Positions 7,985 to 16,274 of a stretch of 64,000 nucleotides of DNA are shown in pieces. Positions within the stretch are counted from its first letter, which is position 1; each line of letters begins with the position of its first letter. The position numbers were made by a program, and so were the translations under genes. The stretch lies in NCBI RefSeq assembly GCF_001282725.1, contig NZ_LN876585.1, positions 64,221 to 128,220 on the forward strand. The letters are read 5' to 3'. The notes under the pieces were generated by a model, which did no database searches, was not told the DNA's origin, and worked only from the letters and a program-made list of their open reading frames with translations. This DNA is from Inediibacterium massiliense. Its GTDB lineage: Bacteria > Bacillota > Clostridia > Peptostreptococcales > Thermotaleaceae.

Positions 7985-8344
7985 ATGAATTTTGATGCTA
8001 AAATTCCTATATATCTTCAGATTATAGAGATGATAAAAAAAGAAATTATAGTAGGAATTAGAGAAAAAGGAGAAAAACTTCCTTCTGTAAGAGAAATGGC
8101 AGCTTCTTTAAAAGTAAATGTAAATACAATCCAGAGGGCATATCAAGAGTTAGAAAGAGAGAAAGTTACATTTACAGAAAGAGGGAAAGGTTCCTTTGTT
8201 ACGCAAGAGGAGGAGGTTGTATTGAGAATCAAAAAAGAAATGGCAAATGAAATGTTAAAGAATTTTATAGAAGGAATGAAAGAAATAGGATATTCCTATG
8301 AAGAAATTATAAAAGTAGTAAAAGAAGAAATGAAGGAGGATTAA
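7985..8344 (+). CDS. GntR family transcriptional regulator, YtrA subfamily
   Basis: A 119-residue repressor: a GntR winged helix at about 10-75 with the motifs IYLQIIEMIKKEI, EKLPSVREMAASLKVNVNTIQRAYQELE and GKGSFV, then a short helical dimer tail typical of the YtrA subfamily. This subfamily has no large effector domain and is nearly always linked to an ABC transporter, as here: the ATPase gene starts one base after the stop. It should repress its own operon through the palindrome over the -10 at 7941-7964. In related systems the inducer is a cell-wall-active peptide; the inducer here is unknown. Ribosome site AAGAGGTGAT. Confidence 0.9.
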   Translation: MNFDAKIPIYLQIIEMIKKEIIVGIREKGEKLPSVREMAASLKVNVNTIQRAYQELEREKVTFTERGKGSFVTQEEEVVLRIKKEMANEMLKNFIEGMKEIGYSYEEIIKVVKEEMKED

Positions 8345-8345
8345 T

Positions 8346-9044
8346 ATGGAAATTTTACGAGCAGAAAATGTAACAAAAAAATATATTACAAAAAAAGCAT
8401 TAAATGATTTGAATATGATATTAGAAGAAGGAAAGATTTATGGCTTGTTAGGACCTAATGGAAGTGGCAAGACAACTTTTATGAAAATGATTGCAGGACT
8501 TATACAGCCAACAAGTGGACAGATTGCTATAAATGGAAAGAGGATTGGAGTAGATACAAAAAAAATAATGGCTTTTATGCCTACCCACAATCATTTACCT
8601 AAATGGATGAAAATCAAAAATTGTATAGGTTATTTTAATGATTTCTTCGAAGATTTTAATATGGAAAAAGCTCAAGAATTATTAAAATTTATGGAATTAG
8701 AAGAAAAGCAAAAGGTGGGTTCATTATCTACTGGAATGCTTCAAAGGCTTAAATTAAGTTTGATCCTTGCAAGGGATGCTAAAGTGTATGTATTAGATGA
8801 GCCTTTTAATGGAATAGATCCTATTTCTAGAGAAAAAATTATGGAAGCTGTTGTAAGAGTATGTGATGAAAATAAAACAATGATTATTTCTAGTCACTTA
8901 GTAACTGAATTAGAAAGTATATTGGATGAAGTAATTTTTGTAGGAGAAGGAAAAGTGATTTTAAAAGGAAGTGCGGAAGAATTTAGAATGGAGAAAAATA
9001 TGTCTATAGATGAGTTATATAGGGAGGTATATAAAAATGCTTAA
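8346..9044 (+). CDS. ABC transporter ATP-binding protein (YtrB-like)
   Basis: A 232-residue ATPase with Walker A GPNGSGKTT (36-44), signature SLSTGMLQ (126-133), Walker B VYVLDEP (147-153) and a switch His in ISSHLVTE. The altered signature, STGM instead of SGGQ, is common in the multidrug/bacitracin-type ATPases of GntR-linked operons. It drives the permease encoded by the overlapping next gene; together they form a small exporter for a drug, peptide or lipid under control of the upstream YtrA-type repressor. Substrate unknown. Ribosome site GGAGG within the regulator's end. Confidence 0.9.
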   Translation: MEILRAENVTKKYITKKALNDLNMILEEGKIYGLLGPNGSGKTTFMKMIAGLIQPTSGQIAINGKRIGVDTKKIMAFMPTHNHLPKWMKIKNCIGYFNDFFEDFNMEKAQELLKFMELEEKQKVGSLSTGMLQRLKLSLILARDAKVYVLDEPFNGIDPISREKIMEAVVRVCDENKTMIISSHLVTELESILDEVIFVGEGKVILKGSAEEFRMEKNMSIDELYREVYKNA

Positions 9045-9777
9045 ACTACTTAAATATGAATGGATGAGTAGGTGGAAATTTTTCCTTGGAGGAATCATTA
9101 TTGCCATTGCTTTAAATATAGATCTTATAAGAAGTATTTTAAAGGAACAAACTCCTTCAAAATTTGCTATTATTGCAATGATAGGTATATTTATTATGGG
9201 ATTAGGATTATTTTTTGATCATATTAGAAGAATGTACAAAAGTCTTTTTGGAGAAGAAAGATATCTATTATTTACAAGTCCATGTAGTGGGTACCATATA
9301 TTAGGAAGTAAGATTATAGGAATTACTTTAGAATCTGTGGGTATATTTGTATTTGCTATATTGATGATGATTATAGATCAAGAGATAGCTGTTTATAAAT
9401 ATCCACACTTAATGGAAAACTGGAAAAGTTTTTATACAGAAGGTATCAAAGAAATTTTCACATTATTTATGATTCTTTTAGTAGGGTATATTACTTTTAT
9501 GCTAATTATTTATTTATCTATTACTCTATCTAAAAGTGTATTTTCAGTATTTAAGCATGGAAAAATATTATCCTTTGTATGTTTTTTAGTAGTTTCAAAA
9601 ATTGTAGGAAAAGTGGTAGGATATTTTGACCAATTTATGGATATGAATACATTAAGTTATGGAATGAAATATTTTCATTTTGAAGGTACAATGAATTATT
9701 TTATTTTTAACTCATGTATTATAGGAATATTATTTATGTTGACAGGATATTTATTGGATAGAAAAATAAATTTGTAA
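9037..9777 (+). CDS. ABC transporter permease
   Basis: A 246-residue membrane protein with about six hydrophobic helices and positively charged N-terminus. It starts at ATG 9037 behind AGGGAGG, eight bases inside the ATPase gene, which implies translational coupling; the upstream Met at 9010 has no ribosome site. No family-defining motif was recognised beyond the general ABC-2 type layout. As third gene of the GntR-ATPase-permease unit it is the transmembrane half of the exporter. It ends the operon; a promoter for the next gene lies shortly after. Confidence 0.85.
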   Translation: MLKLLKYEWMSRWKFFLGGIIIAIALNIDLIRSILKEQTPSKFAIIAMIGIFIMGLGLFFDHIRRMYKSLFGEERYLLFTSPCSGYHILGSKIIGITLESVGIFVFAILMMIIDQEIAVYKYPHLMENWKSFYTEGIKEIFTLFMILLVGYITFMLIIYLSITLSKSVFSVFKHGKILSFVCFLVVSKIVGKVVGYFDQFMDMNTLSYGMKYFHFEGTMNYFIFNSCIIGILFMLTGYLLDRKINL

Positions 9778-9800
9778 ATAATTTGTAACCTTCAAATAGA

Positions 9801-9829
9801 TGGAAAAAAAGTAGAAAATTCGCTATAAT
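9801..9829 (+). promoter_or_regulatory. probable promoter upstream of the GH18 gene
   Basis: TGGAAA (9801-9806), 17-base spacer, TATAAT (9824-9829). Just downstream are the hairpin at 9835-9869 and a short repeat copy at 9868-9933, so the transcript would carry about 140 bases of structured leader before the GTG start at 9979. Confidence 0.45.
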
Positions 9830-9834
9830 AAAAA

Positions 9835-9869
9835 TATACCCTAACCTATTATGTATGGGTTAGGGTATA
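9835..9869. repeat. hairpin TATACCCTAACC / GGTTAGGGTATA
   Basis: A perfect 12-base-pair stem with a ten-base loop. Part of its right arm (TTAGGGTATA) occurs again at about 9942-9951 on the other side of the short repeat copy, so the repeat is bracketed by a partial duplicate of the hairpin. Confidence 0.65.
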
Positions 9870-9933
9870 AACAAAATCATAAAATTCGTCACTAATTTTC
9901 AATAATAGTTCCTTATTTTTATGATTTGGTTAA
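9868..9933. repeat. short copy of the intergenic palindromic repeat
   Basis: A 66-base element with ends AAACAAAATCATAAAA and TTTTTATGATTTGGTT, and the same interior CAATAATAGTTCCTTATT as the copy at 7812-7877. It lies in the leader of the GH18 gene. Confidence 0.65.
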
Positions 9934-9978
9934 TAGGATAATTAGGGTATATTTTTATGCAAAGAGAGGTGTGGTTGG

Positions 9979-11637
9979 GTGAAGAAAAGAGATTTAGGAA
10001 TTATTGTGGTATGTTTTATTTTAATGGTAGGAATGTTTATGACACAAAGATATGCTTTAGCTGATTCTATGGAAAATGATGCTCCAATTATGATTGTACA
10101 TAAAAATGATGTGATGTTTTATGAAGGAGAGCCTGTTAAAGTAGGAGAAAATTTATATATTCCACTCATGTCTTTAAAAGATAGATTAGATCTTTTGGTA
10201 AGTTATGATGATTTAAGTGGAACAGCTGTGATTGCAGGTCCTAAAAAAACTATTCGATTTTATAAAGATCAAAATGTAGCGGTAAATTTACAAGGAAATA
10301 TTCAAATGCCTCCTATGAAAATCATAAATGGACAACCTTTTGTTCCAATAGAGTCTATCAAAGAATATTTGGGAATTCAAACAAATATATTAGAGGAATC
10401 AAAAAAAGTCATATTAAAAAGTATATATGAAAATAGATATACAGCAAAAGTAGGAAAAGAATCTGTAAATGTAAGAGTAGAACCAAAGGTATGGGCGTAT
10501 ACAGCAGATGTTTTAAACAAAGAAGATGAAATAGATGTATTAAAAGAAGAAGGGGAATGGATAAAGGTATTCACTCCAAAAGGAAAAGTAGGTTACATAA
10601 AAGGAAATGATGTAGAAAATAGACAAACCATACAAAAAGAGAAAAAGGAACATGAACCTATATGGAGGCCAGACGGAAAAATTATACTTACATGGGAGCA
10701 TGTTATGAAAAAAAATCCTGATACTTCTAAAATCGGAAGTCTTCAGGGAGTCAATGTAATATCTCCTACTTGGCTATCTCTTAAGGATTCTAATGGAAAT
10801 ATCAATAGTAATATTAGCAAAGAATATGTACAATGGGCTAAAATGAGAGGATATAAAGTTTGGGCTCTCTTTAGCAATTCCTTTGATCCAAAATTAACTC
10901 ATGAATTTTTTAATAATCCTTTTGGAAAAGAAAAAGCCATCAAAGATATTGTAAAGCTAGTAGAAGAAAATAATATAGATGGAATTAATGTAGATTTTGA
11001 AAATGTGTATGTAGAAGATAAAGACAACCTTGTCATGTTTATTAGAGAGCTTGCAGCTGTTTTACATGATAAAAATTTAGTAATATCTATGGATGTGACT
11101 GTAAAGGGAGGAAGTTCCAATTGGTCATTATTTTATGATCGACAAAGATTGGGAGAAGTGATAGATTATATGATTTTAATGGCATATGATGAACATTGGG
11201 CATCTAGTCCTGTAAGTGGTTCAGTAGCATCTAAAAATTGGGTACAAAAGGGTGTAGAAGGACTTTTAGAAGATGTACCAGCTCAAAAGCTTGTATTAGG
11301 AGTTCCTTCTTATACAAGAATTTGGACAGAGACACCTACGATAGAAGATCCAACAAAAATGAAGGTAAAATCAAAGGCTGCTTCTATGGATACAGTGAAC
11401 AAAATTATTGACCAGTATGGACTTATAAAAACTTATGATCTAAAGACTGGACAAAATTATATTGAATACATGGAAGAAAATGCTTTGCATAGAATTTGGA
11501 TAGAAGATGAAACTTCTATGAAAATGAGAACAGATATTATAAAATTTTATAATCTTGCAGGAATTGGAAATTGGAGAAGAGGTTTTGAAACAGAAAATAT
11601 ATGGTATATTATAGATACAGAGCTAAAAATCCGATAG
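9979..11637 (+). CDS. secreted glycoside hydrolase family 18 protein with copper-amine-oxidase-N-like and SH3 domains
   Basis: A 552-residue exported protein. Residues 1-29 are a signal peptide or anchor; about 36-150 resemble the Cu_amine_oxidN1 domain common in clostridial wall proteins; about 155-205 form an SH3-like domain (VGKESVNVRVEPKVWAY...KGKVGYIKGNDV); 225-552 are a GH18 barrel. The active-site strand reads DGINVDFEN with the acid Glu341. The Asn where chitinases have Asp is typical of the YaaH/SleL/YdhD spore- and wall-peptidoglycan hydrolases, so a peptidoglycan N-acetylglucosaminidase is likelier than a chitinase. GTG start behind GAGAGGTG. Single-gene unit ending in a terminator that overlaps its stop. 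Confidence 0.85.
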   Translation: MKKRDLGIIVVCFILMVGMFMTQRYALADSMENDAPIMIVHKNDVMFYEGEPVKVGENLYIPLMSLKDRLDLLVSYDDLSGTAVIAGPKKTIRFYKDQNVAVNLQGNIQMPPMKIINGQPFVPIESIKEYLGIQTNILEESKKVILKSIYENRYTAKVGKESVNVRVEPKVWAYTADVLNKEDEIDVLKEEGEWIKVFTPKGKVGYIKGNDVENRQTIQKEKKEHEPIWRPDGKIILTWEHVMKKNPDTSKIGSLQGVNVISPTWLSLKDSNGNINSNISKEYVQWAKMRGYKVWALFSNSFDPKLTHEFFNNPFGKEKAIKDIVKLVEENNIDGINVDFENVYVEDKDNLVMFIRELAAVLHDKNLVISMDVTVKGGSSNWSLFYDRQRLGEVIDYMILMAYDEHWASSPVSGSVASKNWVQKGVEGLLEDVPAQKLVLGVPSYTRIWTETPTIEDPTKMKVKSKAASMDTVNKIIDQYGLIKTYDLKTGQNYIEYMEENALHRIWIEDETSMKMRTDIIKFYNLAGIGNWRRGFETENIWYIIDTELKIR

Positions 11638-11657
11638 ATGAGTCTATCGGATTTTTT
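11627..11657 (+). terminator. terminator overlapping the GH18 stop codon
   Basis: Stem AAATCCGATAGA / TCTATCGGATTTTTT with loop TGAG; the left arm includes the last codons of the gene. Confidence 0.85.
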
Positions 11658-11731
11658 GTGGAAATATTGACTTTTAAAAATTTTCAATTTATAATGTTAA
11701 TATTTATTCATAGTTTATGTGGGAGGTTTTG

Positions 11732-13045
11732 ATGATGCGATTAAAGGTAGCAAAATTTGGAGGATCCTCTGTAGCAGATGCAAATCAATTTAAAAAAGTA
11801 CAAAACATTATAGAAAGTGATGAAAATAGGAGATATGTAGTAACCTCTGCTCCTGGAAAAAGAGATAAAAAAGACTATAAAATAACAGATCTTTTATATC
11901 TTTGTCATGCTCATGTGAAACATTCTGTACCTTTTGATCAAATGTTTGATATGATTGACAATCGTTACTTGGGAATTGTAGAGGAATTAAATTTATCTAT
12001 AGATTTAAAACCTTATTTACAAGAAATCAAAGAAAAGATTTCAAAAGGTGCATCTGTAGATTATACGGCGAGTAGAGGCGAATATTTAAATGGGATTATT
12101 TTATCTGAGCTTTTAGGATATACTTTTTTGGATGCAACAGAAATTATAGCTTTTGATGAATATGGAGATTTAGATCAACAAAATACTCAAAAACAAATCA
12201 AAGAAAAATTATTACAACATGAAAAAGCAGTGATTCCAGGATTTTATGGTGCTATGCCAAATGGGGAAATCAAAACCTTTTCAAGAGGAGGATCAGACGT
12301 TACAGGTTCTATTATTGCCCAAGGAGTAGGGGCAGAGATTTATGAGAACTGGACAGATGTTTCAGGGTTTTTAATGGCTGACCCAAGAATTGTAAACAAT
12401 CCAAAACCCATAAAGATCATTACTTATCAAGAACTAAGAGAACTTTCCTATATGGGTGCTACAGTGCTTCATGAAGAATCTGTATTTCCTGTAAAAGAAG
12501 CAGGAATTCCTATCAATGTACGAAATACAAATGAACCAGAAAATTCTGGAACATTGATTGTAAATCAAAAGGATTCTGCTCCAGGAACAATTACAGGAAT
12601 TGCTGGAAAAAAAGATTTTACAGTGATTGCTATACAAAAAAATAGAATGCATGCAGAAATTAGTTTTATTAGAAAGCTTCTTTCTATTTTTGAAGAAAAT
12701 CAAGTGCCAGTAGAACATCTTCCATCTGGAATTGATACCATCTCTATTGTCATTGAAGATGCATATTTAGGAAATAAGGTAAATAAACTTGTAAAAGAAA
12801 TCCGTGAACAATGTAGTCCAGATTCTATAGAAGTACATCCTAATATGGCACTAATTGCAACTGTTGGAGATGGAATGGTTTATTCAAGGGGTGTATCTGC
12901 AAAATTGTTTAGCTCTTTAGCAAAAGCCAATGTAAATATAAGAATGATTGATCAAGGATCTAGTGAGATGAATATTATTGTAGGTGTTGAAACAAATGAT
13001 TTTGAAAAAGCTGTAGAAGCTATATATCATGGATTTGTAGAATAA
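11732..13045 (+). CDS. lysC: aspartate kinase
   Basis: A 437-residue monofunctional aspartokinase, the first step of the lysine/threonine/methionine pathway. Visible are KFGGSSVADA at the N-terminus, the substrate region with YTASRGEYLNG and FSRGGSDVTGS, and two C-terminal ACT domains ending in MIDQGSSEMNIIVGV. ACT domains imply feedback control by an end-product amino acid, which one cannot be read here. The start is ATG 11732 or 11735, five or eight bases after GGGAGG; the frame is open back to 11717 but that Met overlaps the ribosome site. No lysine riboswitch precedes it. It is monocistronic. Confidence 0.92.
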   Translation: MMRLKVAKFGGSSVADANQFKKVQNIIESDENRRYVVTSAPGKRDKKDYKITDLLYLCHAHVKHSVPFDQMFDMIDNRYLGIVEELNLSIDLKPYLQEIKEKISKGASVDYTASRGEYLNGIILSELLGYTFLDATEIIAFDEYGDLDQQNTQKQIKEKLLQHEKAVIPGFYGAMPNGEIKTFSRGGSDVTGSIIAQGVGAEIYENWTDVSGFLMADPRIVNNPKPIKIITYQELRELSYMGATVLHEESVFPVKEAGIPINVRNTNEPENSGTLIVNQKDSAPGTITGIAGKKDFTVIAIQKNRMHAEISFIRKLLSIFEENQVPVEHLPSGIDTISIVIEDAYLGNKVNKLVKEIREQCSPDSIEVHPNMALIATVGDGMVYSRGVSAKLFSSLAKANVNIRMIDQGSSEMNIIVGVETNDFEKAVEAIYHGFVE

Positions 13046-13053
13046 TAGAAAAG

Positions 13054-13074
13054 GGGCATGATATTTATCATGCC
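13054..13074 (+). terminator. hairpin after aspartate kinase, left copy of a duplicated terminator stem
   Basis: GGCATGATA / TATCATGCC type stem. The same 21 bases occur again at 13281-13301, this time followed by CTTTTTATT. The intergenic repeat lies between the two copies, so the original terminator appears to have been duplicated around it. Confidence 0.7.
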
Positions 13075-13080
13075 GACCTT

Positions 13081-13258
13081 GTAGACAAAGTTATAAAAAA
13101 CGTCACTAAATTTTTAAATTTGGAAAATATAAAGAAACGATCGAAAATAGCATTACAAACTCGCTATGCTCAAACAGTGTAATGCTAATGATTTTCTCAC
13201 TTATTCTATATTTTCACAAATTCTCAATCATTGTTCCTTATTTTTATAACTTTGCTAC
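13081..13258. repeat. long intergenic palindromic repeat, copy 1
   Basis: About 178 bases with terminal inverted repeats GTAGACAAAGTTATAAAAA and TTTTTATAACTTTGCTAC. Inside are nested inverted stretches (TTGGAAAATATAAAGAA facing TTCTATATTTTCACAAA; TAGCATTAC facing GTGTAATGCTA), so the whole can fold into one long hairpin. The middle block is nearly identical in the copies at 22782 and 27535. There is no open reading frame, so it is non-autonomous. Confidence 0.85.
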
Positions 13259-13280
13259 ATTATGCTATTATCAATAGTCT

Positions 13281-13308
13281 GGGCATGATATTTATCATGC
13301 CCTTTTTA
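13281..13308 (+). terminator. terminator, right copy of the duplicated hairpin
   Basis: GGGCATGATA / TATCATGCCC stem followed by CTTTTTATT, a functional-looking terminator 223 bases beyond the aspartate kinase stop. Confidence 0.75.
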
Positions 13309-13372
13309 TTGAAAATGTTTATGATTTTGATATTATAATGATGTGGATTTAATAGAGAAAGGGGAGGGGATG

Positions 13373-15289
13373 ATGTTAAGAAATAAAGAAAATAAGAGTA
13401 ATATTACTCCCTATGTTCCAGCAAATAAGAGCATGAGTGAGTTTACATGGACTTCAGTTTGGATTGGCATTATTCTTTCTATTGTTTTTGCCAGTGCCAA
13501 TGCATATTTAGGGCTTCGAATAGGTATGACGGTGAGTGCATCTATTCCTGCTTCTGTAATATCTATGGGAATTATTCGGGGAATATTAAAAAGAAATTCT
13601 ATTCTTGAAAATAATATTGTACAAACTATTAGTTCGGCTGGGCAATCTTTAGCATCAGGAGTGATTTTTACCATCCCTGCTTTATACATATGGGCCAATG
13701 AAATGGGAATTGAGCCACCTACAATGAAAAAAATTACCATTATTTCAGTAGTAGGTGGAATCTTAGGAGTATTGCTTATGGTTCCTCTAAGAAGGTTTTT
13801 GATGATCGAAGAACATGAGCATTTGCCATACCCAGAAGGTACCGCATGTGCAGAGGTCTTAGTAGCAGGAGAAGTAGGAGGTACAAATGCAAAGACTGTT
13901 CTTAAAGGAGTGGGAATAGGAGCTATATATAAGTTTATTGTAGATGGCATAAAATTGTTTCCAGGAGCTATAGAATGGAAAATTTCAGGGATAAAAAATG
14001 CAGTTATAGGTATGGATGTGTATCCTGCTCTTTTAGGGGTAGGATTTATTATCGGACCTAAAATTTCTTCTTATATGATGGCAGGAGCCATCCTTGGATG
14101 GCTTGGAATTATACCTCTTATTTCTTATTTAGGTGATTTTATGAATGTACCCATTTACCCTGCTATAAAACCTATACAAGATTTAGGAGCTTATGGAATT
14201 TGGGATTATTATATTCGATATGTAGGAACAGGGGCAGTAGCTTTTGGAGGATTTATGAGTTTGATCAAAGCTCTTCCTCTAACGATTGATGCATTTAAAG
14301 ATGTTTTAGGAGGGTTTACTCCTTCTTTAAAACAAGTGATTCAAAGGACAGATGAAGATTTATCTATGTATTTTGTATTAATGAGTATGGGTATTTTGGT
14401 ACTTCTGATTATATTTACTCCAATTATTCCTGTAGGAGCTGTAGGAGGAACATTGATTGTGATTTTTAGTTTTTTATTTGCAACCGTATCTGCAAGATTA
14501 GTAGGACTTATAGGAACTTCTTCTAATCCCATATCAGGAATGACGATTGCAAGTCTTTTAATTACTACGTTTATATTTAAAAAATTAGGCATAACTGGTC
14601 AAGAAGGTATGACAGAGGCACTAATTATAGGAAGTATTATTTGTATCGTAGTAGCTATTGCAGGCGATATTTCTCAAGATTTAAAAACAGGTGTTTTAGT
14701 GGGGGCAACTCCCAAGAAACAGCAAATAGGAGAATTAATTGGAGTGATTGCAGCAGGACTTGTAATGGGAATGATTTTGACTCTTTTGAATTATGCATTT
14801 GGGTTTGGGTCAAAGGAGATTCCTGCTCCACAGGCTACTTTAATGAGATTAGTAGTAGAGGGGATTATGAATGGAAATCTTCCTTGGCCATTGTTTTTTA
14901 CAGGAGTTGCAGCAGGAATGGTTGTGGAAATTTTAGGAATTTCTGTTCTTCCCTTTGCAGTAGGATTATACCTTCCGATTCATTTGAGTACTCCTATTAT
15001 GGTGGGAGGATTGATTCGAGGAATGTTAAATAAAAGAGAAAAAATTAAAATGGTATTAAAAGAAAAAACAGAGGGAGGAACATTGTATGCCTCAGGACTT
15101 ATTGCAGGGGAAGGTCTTACAGGAATATTTCTGGCCATATTGGCAAGTATTCAAGTGGGAGATGTTACATTAGCCAATAAATTATCAATAGGACATAAAG
15201 TTTTAGGAAAATATGGATCTATATTGATGTTTGGAGTATTAGTTTTTTTTCTAGTGAAAAATAGCTTTGGAAAAAAAGTAGAGTATTAA
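13373..15289 (+). CDS. OPT family oligopeptide transporter
   Basis: A 638-residue integral membrane protein with about 14-16 hydrophobic helices. The N-terminal signature FTWTSVWIGIILS...ANAYLGLRIGMTVSASIPA and the conserved PYPEGTACAEVLVAGE segment near residue 150 place it in the OPT family, in the bacterial branch of putative peptide transporters driven by proton flow. A peptide or metal-chelate substrate is possible. The start at 13373 lies five bases after GGAGG; the open frame begins at 13343 but without a ribosome site. It is a single-gene unit with a terminator, and the cyanophycin unit follows; a role in dipeptide handling is possible but not shown. Confidence 0.88.
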   Translation: MLRNKENKSNITPYVPANKSMSEFTWTSVWIGIILSIVFASANAYLGLRIGMTVSASIPASVISMGIIRGILKRNSILENNIVQTISSAGQSLASGVIFTIPALYIWANEMGIEPPTMKKITIISVVGGILGVLLMVPLRRFLMIEEHEHLPYPEGTACAEVLVAGEVGGTNAKTVLKGVGIGAIYKFIVDGIKLFPGAIEWKISGIKNAVIGMDVYPALLGVGFIIGPKISSYMMAGAILGWLGIIPLISYLGDFMNVPIYPAIKPIQDLGAYGIWDYYIRYVGTGAVAFGGFMSLIKALPLTIDAFKDVLGGFTPSLKQVIQRTDEDLSMYFVLMSMGILVLLIIFTPIIPVGAVGGTLIVIFSFLFATVSARLVGLIGTSSNPISGMTIASLLITTFIFKKLGITGQEGMTEALIIGSIICIVVAIAGDISQDLKTGVLVGATPKKQQIGELIGVIAAGLVMGMILTLLNYAFGFGSKEIPAPQATLMRLVVEGIMNGNLPWPLFFTGVAAGMVVEILGISVLPFAVGLYLPIHLSTPIMVGGLIRGMLNKREKIKMVLKEKTEGGTLYASGLIAGEGLTGIFLAILASIQVGDVTLANKLSIGHKVLGKYGSILMFGVLVFFLVKNSFGKKVEY

Positions 15290-15312
15290 AAAGGAGAGAA
15301 ATCTCCTTTTTG
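15287..15312 (+). terminator. terminator after the OPT gene
   Basis: Stem AAAAAGGAGA / TCTCCTTTTT with a short loop GAAA, at the stop codon. Confidence 0.8.
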
Positions 15313-15429
15313 TTTATTTACAATATATGTATATTTTAGAGTGTATTGTAGATAATAAATAAGTATATAAACTAAGAGTAAGTTTTATAAAAATATATGA
15401 AAGATTTAGGCTATAGGAGGAAAAATATA

Positions 15430-16248
15430 ATGAAGTATCATAAAGATACTTATTTGATGATTATTGGAGGAGCGGAAGACCAAACATCAGACAAGGTCAT
15501 TCTTAAAAAGCTTGTAGATTGTATACCTAAGAAGGAGAAAAGAATGGTTGTAATTACAACAGCTACTGAAGAACCTAAAGAGGTAGGAGAACAGTATGTG
15601 AAAGTATTTGAAAAATTAGGAGTACAAAAAACTGTAGTTCTTAATATAACAAATAGAGAAGATACACATGATCCTAAAATAAAAGAGGAAATAGAAAAAG
15701 GAGATTGTATTTTTTTTACTGGAGGAGATCAATTAAGGATTTCTAGTATTTTAGGGGGAACTACTGTACATGAATTATTACATGAGATTGTAGAAAAAGG
15801 GAAAATTATTGCAGGCACTAGTGCTGGAGCTTCTATGATGAGTGAGATTATGGTAGTAGAAGGAAAAGATGAGGAAGCTCCTAGTAGATGTACAATCAAG
15901 ATGGCTCCAGGGATGGGACTTGTAGAAGGAGTAATTATAGATCAGCATTTTAATCAAAGAGGAAGAATAGGAAGACTGCTTGCTGCTATTGCTCAAAATC
16001 CACATTCTATAGGAATTGGAATAGATGAAAATACAGCTATTCTTTTAAATCATACTAATGTATTTGAGGTAGTAGGATCAGGAGTTGTAACAGTCATTGA
16101 TGGTAGAAATATTACTTATACCAATACATCAGAACAATATCCAGACGATCCATTAGCCATCACCAATGTGACTGTTCATGTGCTTCCAAATGGATATCGG
16201 TATGATTTTTCTACAAATACACCTATTCTTAATAAAAAACAAAGGTAA
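15430..16248 (+). CDS. cphB: cyanophycinase
   Basis: A 272-residue serine peptidase of family S51 that splits cyanophycin (multi-L-arginyl-poly-L-aspartate) into beta-Asp-Arg dipeptides. The nucleophile Ser is in GTSAGAS (about 132-138), preceded by FTGGDQLRISSILGG and followed by DQHFNQRGRIGRL. No signal peptide is present, so it acts inside the cell. The start at 15430 has TAGGAGG; an in-frame Met at 15397 overlaps nothing useful. It is the first gene of a unit with cyanophycin synthetase 26 bases downstream, which settles the substrate better than the sequence alone. Confidence 0.92.
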   Translation: MKYHKDTYLMIIGGAEDQTSDKVILKKLVDCIPKKEKRMVVITTATEEPKEVGEQYVKVFEKLGVQKTVVLNITNREDTHDPKIKEEIEKGDCIFFTGGDQLRISSILGGTTVHELLHEIVEKGKIIAGTSAGASMMSEIMVVEGKDEEAPSRCTIKMAPGMGLVEGVIIDQHFNQRGRIGRLLAAIAQNPHSIGIGIDENTAILLNHTNVFEVVGSGVVTVIDGRNITYTNTSEQYPDDPLAITNVTVHVLPNGYRYDFSTNTPILNKKQR

Positions 16249-16274
16249 GGTATGGAATACTTGGAGGGAACAAA

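Noticed and set aside
9979-11637. Calling the GH18 protein a chitinase
   Set aside because: The active-site strand DGINVDFE and the domain partners are those of peptidoglycan-acting YaaH/SleL-type proteins.
11658-11731. A lysine riboswitch or T-box before aspartate kinase
   Set aside because: The gap is only about 75 bases and shows none of the conserved strings.
13081-13258. Treating the long repeats as insertion sequences or as a CRISPR array
   Set aside because: There is no transposase frame, and the copies are single, far apart and internally palindromic rather than regularly spaced repeats with spacers.
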